Positions 51,794 through 60,752 of a stretch of 64,000 nucleotides of DNA are shown here, in pieces (the stretch's first letter is position 1; the number at the start of each line of letters is the position of its first letter). A program made the translations under genes and the position numbers. The notes beneath the pieces were generated by a model, which did no database searches, was not told where the DNA came from, and saw nothing but the letters and a program-made list of their open reading frames with translations. Source of the stretch: Henriciella sp. (GTDB lineage: Bacteria > Pseudomonadota > Alphaproteobacteria > Caulobacterales > Hyphomonadaceae); NCBI GenBank assembly GCA_021776655.1, contig JAJFFK010000030.1:1-64000 (forward strand). Direction: 5' to 3'.

Positions 51794-51908
51794 GGTCTCG
51801 CGCCTGGTTCGCCGGATCAAGTCTGTACGTCCGGTTGCAGATATTTTGAACGAGACAATGGCGCAGTTCGAGGACACTGTGGCGCGGCTGAATAGTTTGA
51901 GCGCATAA
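51794..51908 (+). pseudogene. Gene-like remnant after cysNC
   Basis: Directly after the cysNC stop a frame continues to a TAA at 51908 giving a protein-like tail: RRIKSVRPVADILNETMAQF then EDTVARLNSLSA, an amphipathic helix-rich C-terminus. No start codon or ribosome site fits a complete gene; upstream the frame runs into cysNC antiphase. I read it as the last 35 residues of a decayed gene of unknown family; chance coding cannot be excluded. Confidence 0.4.
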
Positions 51909-51942
51909 GCGTCAGCGTAGAAGACATCTGAGGGAACCGAGA

Positions 51943-53124
51943 ATGGCCAATTTTCCACTAACCGGGCTGAAAGTCCTCGACTTCTCACGCGTTGTTGCAG
52001 GTCCATTTGCGACGCGCATGCTGTCTGATTTGGGCGCCGATGTTTTGAAGATAGAGCCGCCTGAGGGCGATGTGACACGGCATATGGGCAAGACGTTCGG
52101 CGAGATGTCGGGCTCTTATCTGCAGCAGAATATCGGCAAGCGGAATGTCTGCATCGATATGAAGGCGGACGGCGCGCGCGAACTGATCCTGCAATTGGCA
52201 GCCAAGGCGGATGTCGTGGTTGAAAATTTCAGGCCCGGCGTGATGGATCGTTTTGGCGTGGCTTGGCGTGATCTCAGCGCGGTAAATCCGAAACTTGTCA
52301 TGTTATCGATTTCGGGATTTGGCCAAGCCGGACCGGAGCGAAGCAGGGCGGCTTATGCGCCGGTGGTGCATGCTGAAACCGGGTTGCTGGCGCGCCAGGC
52401 CCGCGCGGTCAAAGGCCCGACCGGGGATATCCAATATTCCATGGCCGATACCTATAGCGGCCTGCATGGTCTGGTTGCGGTCTTGGCGGCGTTGCGTCTC
52501 GCCGATCAGACGGGTACGGGCCAGCATATTGATATCGCGATGCTCAACGTCATGCACGCAACCGATGACTATGCGCATCTCGCCCTGGACGATGCATGGG
52601 CAGGCAGGCCAGACGAAAACCTGATCTGGGATGGCCCGGAAGGTAACAAGGTCCTGATCACGGGCAATATGAAATGGCTTTGGCATGTCTATTCAACCAG
52701 CGGTCTCCTGACCGATCCGACACCGCCGGGCGCAGATCTCGAGACCAAGCTGAAATTGCGCCGTAAAGCGTTGGCGGATGTGGTCCTCGCGCATCCGACA
52801 TTTGCGGCACTGACGGCGCAGCTGGATGCGCTGAACCTAGCTTGGGGCAAGGTGCGAACGGTTGGCGCGGATGCATTCTCGCAACCCAGTATTGCCGCGC
52901 GCGGTGTCTTCATCGAGGTCGAAGACGAGACTGGCGAGCGCCATACGACCGTGCAGTCGCCGTACAAGTTCTCGGACGCGGATGCTGGAATTACCTCTGC
53001 CTCACGCGCGCCGCGTCGCGGCGAGCACAATCTGACGGCGCTACGTGACTGGATTGATCTGGCTTCGGGTCAAGTGGCCGCGCTACGCGATGCCGGTGTG
53101 CTGTTGGCAGAGGATGGATTGTAA
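51943..53124 (+). CDS. CaiB/BaiF family CoA-transferase (type III)
   Basis: A 393-residue formyl-CoA-transferase-like enzyme. The catalytic aspartate is D169, at exactly the formyl-CoA transferase position (SMADTYSGLHG), preceded by the DFSRVVAGPFATRMLSDLGA N-terminal motif and NFRPGVMDRFG. It would transfer CoA between carboxylic acids; substrate unknown. A possible link with the acyl-CoA dehydrogenases elsewhere is speculative. Convergent with ftsK. Confidence 0.88.
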   Translation: MANFPLTGLKVLDFSRVVAGPFATRMLSDLGADVLKIEPPEGDVTRHMGKTFGEMSGSYLQQNIGKRNVCIDMKADGARELILQLAAKADVVVENFRPGVMDRFGVAWRDLSAVNPKLVMLSISGFGQAGPERSRAAYAPVVHAETGLLARQARAVKGPTGDIQYSMADTYSGLHGLVAVLAALRLADQTGTGQHIDIAMLNVMHATDDYAHLALDDAWAGRPDENLIWDGPEGNKVLITGNMKWLWHVYSTSGLLTDPTPPGADLETKLKLRRKALADVVLAHPTFAALTAQLDALNLAWGKVRTVGADAFSQPSIAARGVFIEVEDETGERHTTVQSPYKFSDADAGITSASRAPRRGEHNLTALRDWIDLASGQVAALRDAGVLLAEDGL

Positions 53125-53133
53125 CGGCAAAGG

Positions 53134-55527
53134 CTACTCGCCGCTATCTCCCTTGCGGAGAACGTCGCGCTTGCCGGCATGGTTGGGCGCAGACACGATG
53201 CCCTCTTCTTCCAGCCGCTCGATCAGTGTGGCCGCTTTGTTATAGCCGACTTTCAAGCGCCGTTGCAGATAAGAGGTCGAGGCCCGCTTGTCGCGAATGA
53301 CGATATTGATCGCTTGCGCGTAGAGGTCTTCGTCCTTGTCGCCGGTTGAGGTCCCGAGCATCGCATCCATGATGGCGCTGCCTGTACCCTCGGCGGGTTC
53401 TTCCAGGATTTCAGCGTTATATTCCGGCTCGTCACCATTCTCGCGCAGCCAATCGACCACGGCCTGAACCTCTTCATCCGAGACGAACGGCCCGTGACAG
53501 CGTTTGCTTTTTGAGCCCGCTGCCTGATACAGCAGATCGCCCATGCCGAGCAGCTGATCTGCGCCCGGCTCGTTCAGGATGGTGCGGCTATCGATTTTGG
53601 TGGTCACCATATATGAGATACGGGTTGGGAAATTGGCCTTGATCGTACCGGTGATAACATCGACAGATGGCCGCTGGGTTGCGGTGATCAGGTGAATGCC
53701 AGCGGCCCGCGCCATCTGGGCCAGACGCTGAACGCAGCCTTCGATTTCCTTGCCCGCGACCATCATCAGGTCAGCCATTTCGTCGATCACGATGACCAGA
53801 TTTGGCACATGATCAAGCGGCAGCATCTCGGTCTCGAAGTTTGGCTTGCCGCGCTCATCAAAGCCAACTTGAACCTTGCGGGTCAATTGTTTCCCATTGG
53901 CCCGGTAGTCAGCGACCTTCTTGTTGAAACCAGCCAGATTGCGCACCCCGGCTTTCGACATCAGCTCATAGCGCATTTCCATCTCGCGCACCGCCCATTG
54001 CAGTGCCAGAACAGCCTTTTTCGGGTCGGTCACAACCGGGCTGAGCAGGTGCGGGATGCCGTCATAGATCGACAGCTCGAGCATTTTCGGGTCGATGAAG
54101 ATGAACCGGCATTCCTGCGGTGTCAGTTTGTAGATCAGCGACAGGATCATTGCGTTGACCCCAACCGATTTACCTGAACCGGTGGTCCCGGCGATCAGCA
54201 GGTGAGGCATCTTGGCCAACTCAACCACGGTCGGTGCGCCGCCAATATCCTCGCCCAGCGCCATCGGCAACACAGCTTTGGTCTTTGTATAGGCCTCGTG
54301 ATCGAGCAAAGAGCGCAAATACACGGTTTGGCGCTCGTCATTTGGCAGCTCGATACCGATCGCGTTCTTGCCGGGAACAACTGCGATGCGAGCCGATACA
54401 GAACTCATCGAGCGGGCAACATCATCGGCAAGAGAGATCACCCGAGCGGACTTTACACCAGCGGCTGGTTCAAGTTCGAACAAGGTGACAACCGGGCCGG
54501 GACGAACCTCGCGGATACGCCCGCGCACGCCAAATTCGCGCAAGACCTCGGCCAAACGGGTGGCTTTGGTCAGCAACGCCTCCTCGTCAACATCGTTGCG
54601 ACGTGATGGCGGACGTTGCAAAAGGTCAACCGGCGGCAGTTTTGGGCCACTGCGGCGGCTTGGTTTGCGAACGCGTGGCTTGGCGGCGTGGCTGGCGGGT
54701 ATGTCTGGCGCGGCGTCATGCGAGGTTTTGACCGAGACGGGCCGGTCCAGGGTTGGAACAAGGCGCTTTTTGCTGCGGGTTTGGATGCGTGTGGACCCGC
54801 TTTGCGGGGTCGCAGCGCCGCCCGCAACGACGACGTCATCTATACTGAGATCGTCATCCCCCATAGCGTCATTGGATTTGCGGCCGAGGGCGTTTGTCGC
54901 CCACCCGGTCAGTCCTTTGGCTTGGCGTGCCGCGCGGGCACTCGATTTGGCGGCAGCGTTCTGGAGCAGACGTGCATCACCCTTGCGAAAGCCAAGCGCG
55001 GAGAATGCGGCCCAGAGGGCAGCGCCCCCCAAGACCAATCCGGCGAGAAATTCAGGCGCAGGCAGCAGCAATGCCTTGAACGGCATGATTGCCAAACTAT
55101 GCAAGCCATCACCAACCAGGCCGCCCAATCCGGCGCGTAGCGGCCAAGATGTTGGTACGGGCCAGGCGGCGAAACAAGCGGCTGACAAAGGCACAAACAG
55201 GCTGCCGAGGAACCAGCGGCGGATTTGGGGAATGCCAACCAGAACCGCGCGCATCGCGCCGCCAATCATCAAGGCAAGTCCAGCCACCCAGGATGACCAG
55301 CCCAAAACCTGGCGTGCGAGATCAGCAAAAACCGCGCCGCCGGATCCGAACAGGTTCTTGACGTCGATTGAGGTGGCAGCATTCCAGCTCGGATCGGTTG
55401 GCGAGTAGGAGCCGACGCTGCCACAGATGAACACACCAAAGCCAAATGCGATGGTGCCAGTGATGATTCTCCACACTGGATCGGAGACCTCTCGCATTTG
55501 TCGGGCCTGTGTCATTGTCTCAGCCAT
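53134..55527 (-). CDS. ftsK: DNA translocase FtsK
   Basis: A 797-residue septal DNA pump that clears chromosomes from the division plane. N-terminal membrane domain with about four helices (residues 20-190), a Pro/Arg linker (about 190-310, shorter than in Escherichia coli), the RecA-like motor with Walker A GTTGSGKS (447-454) and Walker B-region IVIDEMADLMM (near 580), and the DNA-reading gamma winged helix at the end (about 735-790). Start MAETMTQARQ at 55527. Confidence 0.95.
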   Translation of the reverse strand: MAETMTQARQMREVSDPVWRIITGTIAFGFGVFICGSVGSYSPTDPSWNAATSIDVKNLFGSGGAVFADLARQVLGWSSWVAGLALMIGGAMRAVLVGIPQIRRWFLGSLFVPLSAACFAAWPVPTSWPLRAGLGGLVGDGLHSLAIMPFKALLLPAPEFLAGLVLGGAALWAAFSALGFRKGDARLLQNAAAKSSARAARQAKGLTGWATNALGRKSNDAMGDDDLSIDDVVVAGGAATPQSGSTRIQTRSKKRLVPTLDRPVSVKTSHDAAPDIPASHAAKPRVRKPSRRSGPKLPPVDLLQRPPSRRNDVDEEALLTKATRLAEVLREFGVRGRIREVRPGPVVTLFELEPAAGVKSARVISLADDVARSMSSVSARIAVVPGKNAIGIELPNDERQTVYLRSLLDHEAYTKTKAVLPMALGEDIGGAPTVVELAKMPHLLIAGTTGSGKSVGVNAMILSLIYKLTPQECRFIFIDPKMLELSIYDGIPHLLSPVVTDPKKAVLALQWAVREMEMRYELMSKAGVRNLAGFNKKVADYRANGKQLTRKVQVGFDERGKPNFETEMLPLDHVPNLVIVIDEMADLMMVAGKEIEGCVQRLAQMARAAGIHLITATQRPSVDVITGTIKANFPTRISYMVTTKIDSRTILNEPGADQLLGMGDLLYQAAGSKSKRCHGPFVSDEEVQAVVDWLRENGDEPEYNAEILEEPAEGTGSAIMDAMLGTSTGDKDEDLYAQAINIVIRDKRASTSYLQRRLKVGYNKAATLIERLEEEGIVSAPNHAGKRDVLRKGDSGE

Positions 55528-55817
55528 ACTTTACGCTCCGATGGATGTATCCTTAACTTCCGTAAAACTGACAGGCTGGCCTTAAAGCGGCGCTAACAGA
55601 TGTGCATTGGACAAAGAAAAACCCTCACCCCGTATTGGGGAGGGGGGTGCTTTGGCCTTTCTACCTAAGCCGACCTGCACGGTTTCGCGTCAGTGCGATG
55701 GGGTGTTGGGCGAGGGATGGGTCATATAGTGGCCAATTATTGTGCAGACTGCGACCCAAACGCCCGCTTGGCTGTCAGGCATGGACCAGACGGCACTGCG
55801 CCCGTATCTGTTCTAGT
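55528..55817. other. Gap between ftsK and the hydroxylase
   Basis: A 290-base divergent intergenic stretch. It includes CCCTCACCCCG-TATT-GGGGAGGG at about 55622-55650, a GC-rich near-palindrome, but I see no gene or RNA. It presumably carries promoters for both neighbours. Confidence 0.5.
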
Positions 55818-57044
55818 ATGGACACTCATGTATTTGACGTCGCGGTGGTTGGCGCTGGCCCAACCGGGGCAACGCTCGCACTGGCTTTGGCGCAGGCCGG
55901 GATGGATGTGGTGATTGTTGACGCGCGTGATCCGGCGGCAGCCAAACGCCGCGATGGTCGCAATTTTGCGATTGTGACCGGAAGCTGGCACTTGTTGGGA
56001 TCGATCGGCGTGACCGACAATTTGTCAAAGATCAGCCAGCCGCTGCATGGCTTGCAAGCGGTTGATGGCGGCTCACACTGGTTTGGACGGCCATCTGCCT
56101 TATTCTCGCAATCAGATCTCGACGGCGCCGATCCGGACGAAACGCTGGGCCAGATGGTTCCCGCCCAGGCGCTACAGGCAGCCCTTGATGAAGCGATGTC
56201 AGAGGCCGCGCACTTGACCCATCTTGCCCCGGCTCTGTTCGATGACCTGACCCAAGTACCTGGGGCTGTCAGCCTGCATTTGCGCGATGGTCGTTCAATC
56301 AATACGCGTTTGCTGGTTGGGGCCGACGGCATGAACTCGCCTGTGCGTGAAGCATTGGGGATCGGGGTTGAAGGGCGCGACTATGGCAAGTCCGTCTTCA
56401 CTGCCGACGTGACTTTGGCGCAGCCGCATGACGGTATTGCGCGCCAGATTTTCATGCCCGAAGGCCCATTTGCGACTTTGCCGCTGACCGGGCAACGCGC
56501 TAATTTAGCCTGGTACATGAAACGCGGGGCGGCGGAAGCGCTGGCCGAAATGCCGATAGATCAAGTTGAAGCCGAATTGAATGCCAAGTTTGCGGCGTTT
56601 TCGGGGGTAATGAAAATTGACGGGAATATCGGGTCTTATCCGCTGATATTACAACTCGCCAACGCGATGATCGGACCGCGCGCCGCCCTGGTCGGAGATG
56701 CTGCGCGGCGGGTTAATCCATTAGCAGGCCAAGGTCTCAATCAGGGATTTCGTGATGTCGCCGCGCTGATCGAGGAACTATCCAACGCGGCGCGAACCGG
56801 CCTGGATGTCGGTTCAGCCCCGGTTCTGGGGCGCTATAGTCAAGCCCGCCGCTTTGAAGCGACCAGTACAGCGTTGGCGATGGACGGGATTGATCGTCTG
56901 TTCTCGAATGATCACACGCTGACCAAACCGATCAGGACGCTCGGCCTGTTGGCGGCGGGCAAGATCGGGCCATTACGGCGGCTCCTGGCGCGCAAAGCCA
57001 GCGCAGCGGAAGATGGCGTTCCAGACCGAATGAAGGGCTGGTGA
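55818..57044 (+). CDS. UbiH/UbiF-family FAD-dependent hydroxylase
   Basis: A 408-residue flavin monooxygenase of the ubiquinone-hydroxylase type. The FAD-binding motif GAGPTG is at residues 12-17, the DG motif GADGMNSPVR at 167-176, and GDAARRVNPLAGQGLNQGF at 292-310. It hydroxylates the aromatic ring of ubiquinone intermediates; which carbon is unclear. I chose the ATG at 55818 because the nucleotide motif must lie near the N-terminus; longer frames are not credible. Confidence 0.9.
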   Translation: MDTHVFDVAVVGAGPTGATLALALAQAGMDVVIVDARDPAAAKRRDGRNFAIVTGSWHLLGSIGVTDNLSKISQPLHGLQAVDGGSHWFGRPSALFSQSDLDGADPDETLGQMVPAQALQAALDEAMSEAAHLTHLAPALFDDLTQVPGAVSLHLRDGRSINTRLLVGADGMNSPVREALGIGVEGRDYGKSVFTADVTLAQPHDGIARQIFMPEGPFATLPLTGQRANLAWYMKRGAAEALAEMPIDQVEAELNAKFAAFSGVMKIDGNIGSYPLILQLANAMIGPRAALVGDAARRVNPLAGQGLNQGFRDVAALIEELSNAARTGLDVGSAPVLGRYSQARRFEATSTALAMDGIDRLFSNDHTLTKPIRTLGLLAAGKIGPLRRLLARKASAAEDGVPDRMKGW

Positions 57045-57062
57045 GATTAACCGGGCCTGAGC

Positions 57063-57446
57063 CTAGCGCTGCTCAAGCCAGAGCGCACCAGTATTGTACA
57101 AATAGAGAAATGCATCGGACGATTCCTGCGCTGCCTTGGCCGCCAGCTCGCCCGCCATTCGGCGATTGGCGACCCGCTGCAGGCAGGCAAATCCAACTAG
57201 CGGCACAAGTGTCCACCAGGCCACAAAGAATGCTGACAACATGCCTGCCAGGAGCAGGACATCTGCCATCCAGTCGAGCATCCGGATGCGGTGCACATAA
57301 TGTTTGCCGACAGGTTTGAGGATGTCCAACCGGCGATACAGATAATCTGCGTCAAGTGCCCAGATCTGATCAGCGGTCGCGGCGACGCGGACGGTCCCGG
57401 CTTCGGTCCGCTCAACGTGTGGATCTCGATTGTGCATCACCGCCAT
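57063..57446 (-). CDS. Uncharacterised 127-residue protein with two membrane helices
   Basis: Begins MAVMHNRDPHVERTEAGTVR; a soluble N-terminal 55 residues precede two closely spaced helices (about 60-95) and a helical tail AKAAQESSDAFLYLYNTGAL. Start has GGAG five bases upstream. No family recognised. Convergent with the hydroxylase, upstream of bolA in reading direction order it lies downstream of it on the minus strand. Confidence 0.6.
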   Translation of the reverse strand: MAVMHNRDPHVERTEAGTVRVAATADQIWALDADYLYRRLDILKPVGKHYVHRIRMLDWMADVLLLAGMLSAFFVAWWTLVPLVGFACLQRVANRRMAGELAAKAAQESSDAFLYLYNTGALWLEQR

Positions 57447-57508
57447 GACATCTCCGCTAGAGGCTCAGCATAGCGGGCAGGGTTTAACCAAAGACTTATC
57501 GCGGTGCG

Positions 57509-57769
57509 TCAGGGCGCGCTGGCTTTGATTGACAGGGCGTGCAAGCCGTCATCGAATTCTGACTGTAGAGCTGCCATGACGGATCGCTGCATTGTGACGC
57601 GGGCTTGATCGGAAAAAGCGGCTGAAACAATCTCGACATTATAATGGGTTTCACCCGCTGGTCTTGCCCCTGCATGGCCCGCGTGGCGGGCACTATCGTC
57701 GATCACCGCCAGCGACACCGGCGTGAAGGCGGCGGTCAATGCCGCATGAATTCTTGATTGTCGTGTCAT
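57509..57769 (-). CDS. bolA: BolA family protein
   Basis: An 86-residue protein of the BolA fold. The family H-Y-N-V signature appears as ETHYNVEIVS near residues 40-49, followed by SAAFSDQARVTMQRSVMAAL. BolA proteins bind monothiol glutaredoxins and Fe-S clusters. An upstream in-frame start (57805) would add 12 residues; the ATG at 57769 is at the family's usual place. Divergent with the DnaJ-like gene, a pairing known in alphaproteobacteria. Confidence 0.88.
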   Translation of the reverse strand: MTRQSRIHAALTAAFTPVSLAVIDDSARHAGHAGARPAGETHYNVEIVSAAFSDQARVTMQRSVMAALQSEFDDGLHALSIKASAP

Positions 57770-57813
57770 CAGTTCTGGCCTCAATCGTCCGAACACTATA
57801 TACAATCCCGCTG

Positions 57814-58431
57814 ATGAGCAAAGATTATGATTACCGCGTGAAGTTCACCGATATACGGGTGAAGCCTCCAGCCGATGACACCTCGCGCGCCAAGGCGCAG
57901 GAAAACCGCGTTTGCGAACAGGACAGTTGCGATCTGGCGGGCGAGCACCCGGCCCCCAAACAGGTCGGAAATGGTAAGCACTGGTTCTGTAAGCGCCATG
58001 CGGCGGAGTATAACAAGTCATTCAACTTCTTCGACACGATGACCGATGAAGAACAAAAAGACTTTCGCGAGAGCGCTCGCTACGGCTTCACGCCAACCTG
58101 GAAAATGGGGTCTGGACCAATGGGCGGCACCAAGTCTGGCAAAAAGTCAGACCCGCGCACCTGGAAGGGTTCGGATTTCTTTCAGAACAAGGAAGCGGCG
58201 AAAGCGGCGCGCCGGGGCAATCGCAGTGCCACGGGTGTCGCCAAACGCGCACTGGCGGAACTGGATCTCGGTCCGACGGCTAAAGCGGCAGAGGTGCGCG
58301 CGCGCTACGCCGATTACGTTCGCCGCTTTCACCCGGATTCCAATAGCGGCGACCGCTCGTCTGAAGAGAAGCTCTCCAAGGTGATCCGGGCCGGCAAGAC
58401 GCTGAAAGCGGCTGGCCTGATGAAAGACTAG
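57814..58431 (+). CDS. DnaJ-domain protein with an N-terminal cysteine cluster
   Basis: A 205-residue protein. The C-terminal 60 residues are a J domain with HPD at 173-175 (RRFHPDSNSGDRSS), which would stimulate an Hsp70. The N-terminal half has C34, C39, C59 and H62 (CEQDSC and FCKRH), a pattern like a small zinc site, and a basic Gly/Ser-rich linker. The alphaproteobacterial family next to bolA has this layout. Start ATG at 57814, 44 bases from the divergent bolA start. Confidence 0.85.
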   Translation: MSKDYDYRVKFTDIRVKPPADDTSRAKAQENRVCEQDSCDLAGEHPAPKQVGNGKHWFCKRHAAEYNKSFNFFDTMTDEEQKDFRESARYGFTPTWKMGSGPMGGTKSGKKSDPRTWKGSDFFQNKEAAKAARRGNRSATGVAKRALAELDLGPTAKAAEVRARYADYVRRFHPDSNSGDRSSEEKLSKVIRAGKTLKAAGLMKD

Positions 58432-58449
58432 GCCTCGAAGGCTGCCTAG
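58428..58449. terminator. Small palindrome between two convergent genes
   Basis: CTAGGC-N10-GCCTAG spans the DnaJ-like gene's stop and the 20-base gap to the amidohydrolase stop. Its place between convergent stops suggests bidirectional termination, though no T-run exists. Confidence 0.4.
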
Positions 58450-58451
58450 CT

Positions 58452-59630
58452 TTAGTGAACGCGTGCTTCTGGCCAGAGCCGCAGGAAGTTCTCGGTGTAG
58501 AACAGGTTCTTGTCATGCTCTGAGCGTGTGCCCATCACCTTTTCGAACTTCGCAATCGGATCGCGGCCACCTTCAACGTGCGGATAGTCGCTGGAAAACA
58601 GATATAGATCAGGGTTTGACTGATCGATCATGCGCGCAACGTCTTCGTGCGGGAACGGCGTAAAGCCAAGCTGCTGGGTAATTTGCTCGGACGGTTTGCG
58701 GTCAAATTGAACCGATTTATCAACCCGGCCATAGATCCGTGTGATGTCATCGAGGCGGCGCACCATCTCAGGCACCCAGCCAGCCCCGAGCTCAACCACA
58801 GCGCCGCGAAGGGATGGATGTCGCGCCAAGACACCATCCAGAAGCAACATGGTGATGAAGGCTTCAGTCGGTTGATGCAGCATTGTTGCGTCTTTGGTGC
58901 GAACATTCTCGCCGCCGCCCATCCAATCCTTGACTGCCGCGCGGCCATTATTGCTCCAGGATTTCAGCGCCTGTAGCGGTGAGCCGCCAACATGTAACAC
59001 AAAGGGTGTGCCGCTCTCGGCCAGTTTGGCCCAGAAGGGTTCAAGATCAACATGGCCTGGTGCAAAGCCTATTGGCGCGCGATGCGGCACCCAAATCGCT
59101 TCCAGACCGCTCTCTATCGCAAAATCAAGCTCCTTGATCGCCAGGTCTGGATTGTCGAGCGGCACCACCGCAACCCCCATCAGGCGCGCATCATCTGAAC
59201 AGAACTCTGCCATGTGGCGATTGTGCGCCCGGGTAGCGCCATAGCGCAGGCGGGCCTCGGTTTTCGAGCTGGGATGGAAGGGCAGGGCGACGCTATGGGT
59301 GGCAAAGACCAGCTGTTTCTTGAAGCCGAGCATGTCCATCGCGGTTGACCGGTCGGTTGAATTGAACGCGCCGAGCGCCTGAATTTCCTTTGACGTATTG
59401 ATCAACGTATCGCCGAGATCGATCATTTCCTGAACATGTTCAGGGCTGTGACGCCCGCCTTGGTCCATAATGGTCGCAACCTCTTCATCGGTCACCATGG
59501 ATGCGCTGTAACTGACTTCCGGTATTTCATCTCTGAGCTTGGGATCAGCGTAGGCTTTCAGGAAGTTTGGCAATTCCATGATGTGACTGTCGGCATCGTA
59601 GAAGGCGCGGGTATCTGGGGCATAGACCAT
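58452..59630 (-). CDS. Amidohydrolase 2-family metalloenzyme
   Basis: A 392-residue TIM-barrel metal-dependent hydrolase or decarboxylase of the ACMSD/Amidohydro_2 type. N-terminal DADSHIMELP carries the D-x-H metal pair; GTPFVLHVGGS and FSSDYPHVEGGRDP hold the later His and Asp ligands. Such enzymes act on cyclic amides or decarboxylate aromatic acids; the substrate cannot be called. Transcribed alone, convergent with the J-domain gene. Confidence 0.85.
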   Translation of the reverse strand: MVYAPDTRAFYDADSHIMELPNFLKAYADPKLRDEIPEVSYSASMVTDEEVATIMDQGGRHSPEHVQEMIDLGDTLINTSKEIQALGAFNSTDRSTAMDMLGFKKQLVFATHSVALPFHPSSKTEARLRYGATRAHNRHMAEFCSDDARLMGVAVVPLDNPDLAIKELDFAIESGLEAIWVPHRAPIGFAPGHVDLEPFWAKLAESGTPFVLHVGGSPLQALKSWSNNGRAAVKDWMGGGENVRTKDATMLHQPTEAFITMLLLDGVLARHPSLRGAVVELGAGWVPEMVRRLDDITRIYGRVDKSVQFDRKPSEQITQQLGFTPFPHEDVARMIDQSNPDLYLFSSDYPHVEGGRDPIAKFEKVMGTRSEHDKNLFYTENFLRLWPEARVH

Positions 59631-59758
59631 GTTAGGCTCCTGAGCTTGGCAAAAGTCTATCTCAGCGCATTATTGCCAACTTGTCCAAACTGCCGCGACG
59701 GCAGCGCAGTCAATTTCGATTTAAGTGTGAGCCTTAACGCGAAGGGCTGGTACGTGGA

Positions 59759-60622
59759 TCAGGGGATATAAACGGTATATTCCACGACCGCCTCGACATC
59801 AAAGACGCCGTCGCTGAGATCGATGTTTCCGGTGTTCCAGCGATAGGTTTGGTCAAACCGAACCGACTGGTCGACAATATTGCCAACGGATAGGGCTGTG
59901 CGCCGATTGCCGTTGAAGATATTATAACCGCCGGTCATCAAGGAGAGACGGCGATAATTATTATGCTGGACACCGCTGCGATTTGTGTTGCCGGTATGGG
60001 GGTATTGCGCAGCGCTGCCAAACCCGAGGCCCGCATCATTGCCGCTACGTGTGACCCGCATGCGCAGCCGGATCAGATTTAAATCGGCGGGATTGCCGAC
60101 AGTACTTGAAACAGCGTCGATGCTGAACGCCTTGTTCGAGGCCACGTAGAAAGAGGATTCAATCTCGCTACGAATTGTGCGCACGTCAGTTGTGGCATCG
60201 AGCTCAAACGCGGTGAAGCTGTCAGAGGCATCGGTGACGCGGTCACCATTGGCACCTGTGTCCTGGTTCGGGCCATTGGCAATCCGGCGGATGCGCAAGG
60301 TTGCGCCTGCATCCAGTGGATAAGTATCATCTAGTGCATCCAGAGTGCCCGTCAGGACGGTGTAGACATCGCCTGCGATCAGATCAGTGCTGGCCCCGCC
60401 ATCCTCGATAATGAAATCTGATGCGATCGGCGTATTGCTGCTAATATCTGCGCCCCAGACGACAACCACGCCGTCGACCTTCATGAATGGGCGGTCGATG
60501 ATTGCGCCGCTGGAAGGCAGGACGGCGCATAAAGCCCCGCAAATCGCGAGCCCAACCAAGCGATAGCTGCTTTGGATTGAAGGAAGAGAAATTCCCGTCA
60601 TGTGCTTATGCTTAACAGACAT
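59759..60622 (-). CDS. Exported protein of unknown function (beta-rich)
   Basis: A 287-residue protein I do not recognise. An N-terminal signal segment (about residues 20-40, [19 protein letters not shown]) targets it to the periplasm or outside. The mature part is predicted to be beta-rich: many short strands ([31 protein letters not shown]) and many Asn/Asp/Thr turns, closing with [15 protein letters not shown]. No cysteine, no catalytic pattern. A second ATG at 60601 could be the true start. It is a single-gene unit, divergent from purA. Confidence 0.7.
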   Translation of the reverse strand: MSVKHKHMTGISLPSIQSSYRLVGLAICGALCAVLPSSGAIIDRPFMKVDGVVVVWGADISSNTPIASDFIIEDGGASTDLIAGDVYTVLTGTLDALDDTYPLDAGATLRIRRIANGPNQDTGANGDRVTDASDSFTAFELDATTDVRTIRSEIESSFYVASNKAFSIDAVSSTVGNPADLNLIRLRMRVTRSGNDAGLGFGSAAQYPHTGNTNRSGVQHNNYRRLSLMTGGYNIFNGNRRTALSVGNIVDQSVRFDQTYRWNTGNIDLSDGVFDVEAVVEYTVYIP

Positions 60623-60752
60623 CCGTTCGGATACGGATAAGGCGGTCTGTGTAATTGAATATAAATTCTATCCGCACGTCGCGAGATTGAGGGTCTTGCT
60701 TTTCATGACCAAACGCGGTCAGTGGCGCGGGGTCTTGATAGGAGTGTCTGGT

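Noticed and set aside
51943-53124. A link between the CoA-transferase and the acyl-CoA dehydrogenases as one catabolic pathway
   Set aside because: They are 24 kb apart on opposite strands; no sequence evidence joins them.
55528-55600. A TTAA-N7-like string upstream of ftsK, considered as a CtrA box
   Set aside because: Only one half-site is exact; too weak to claim.
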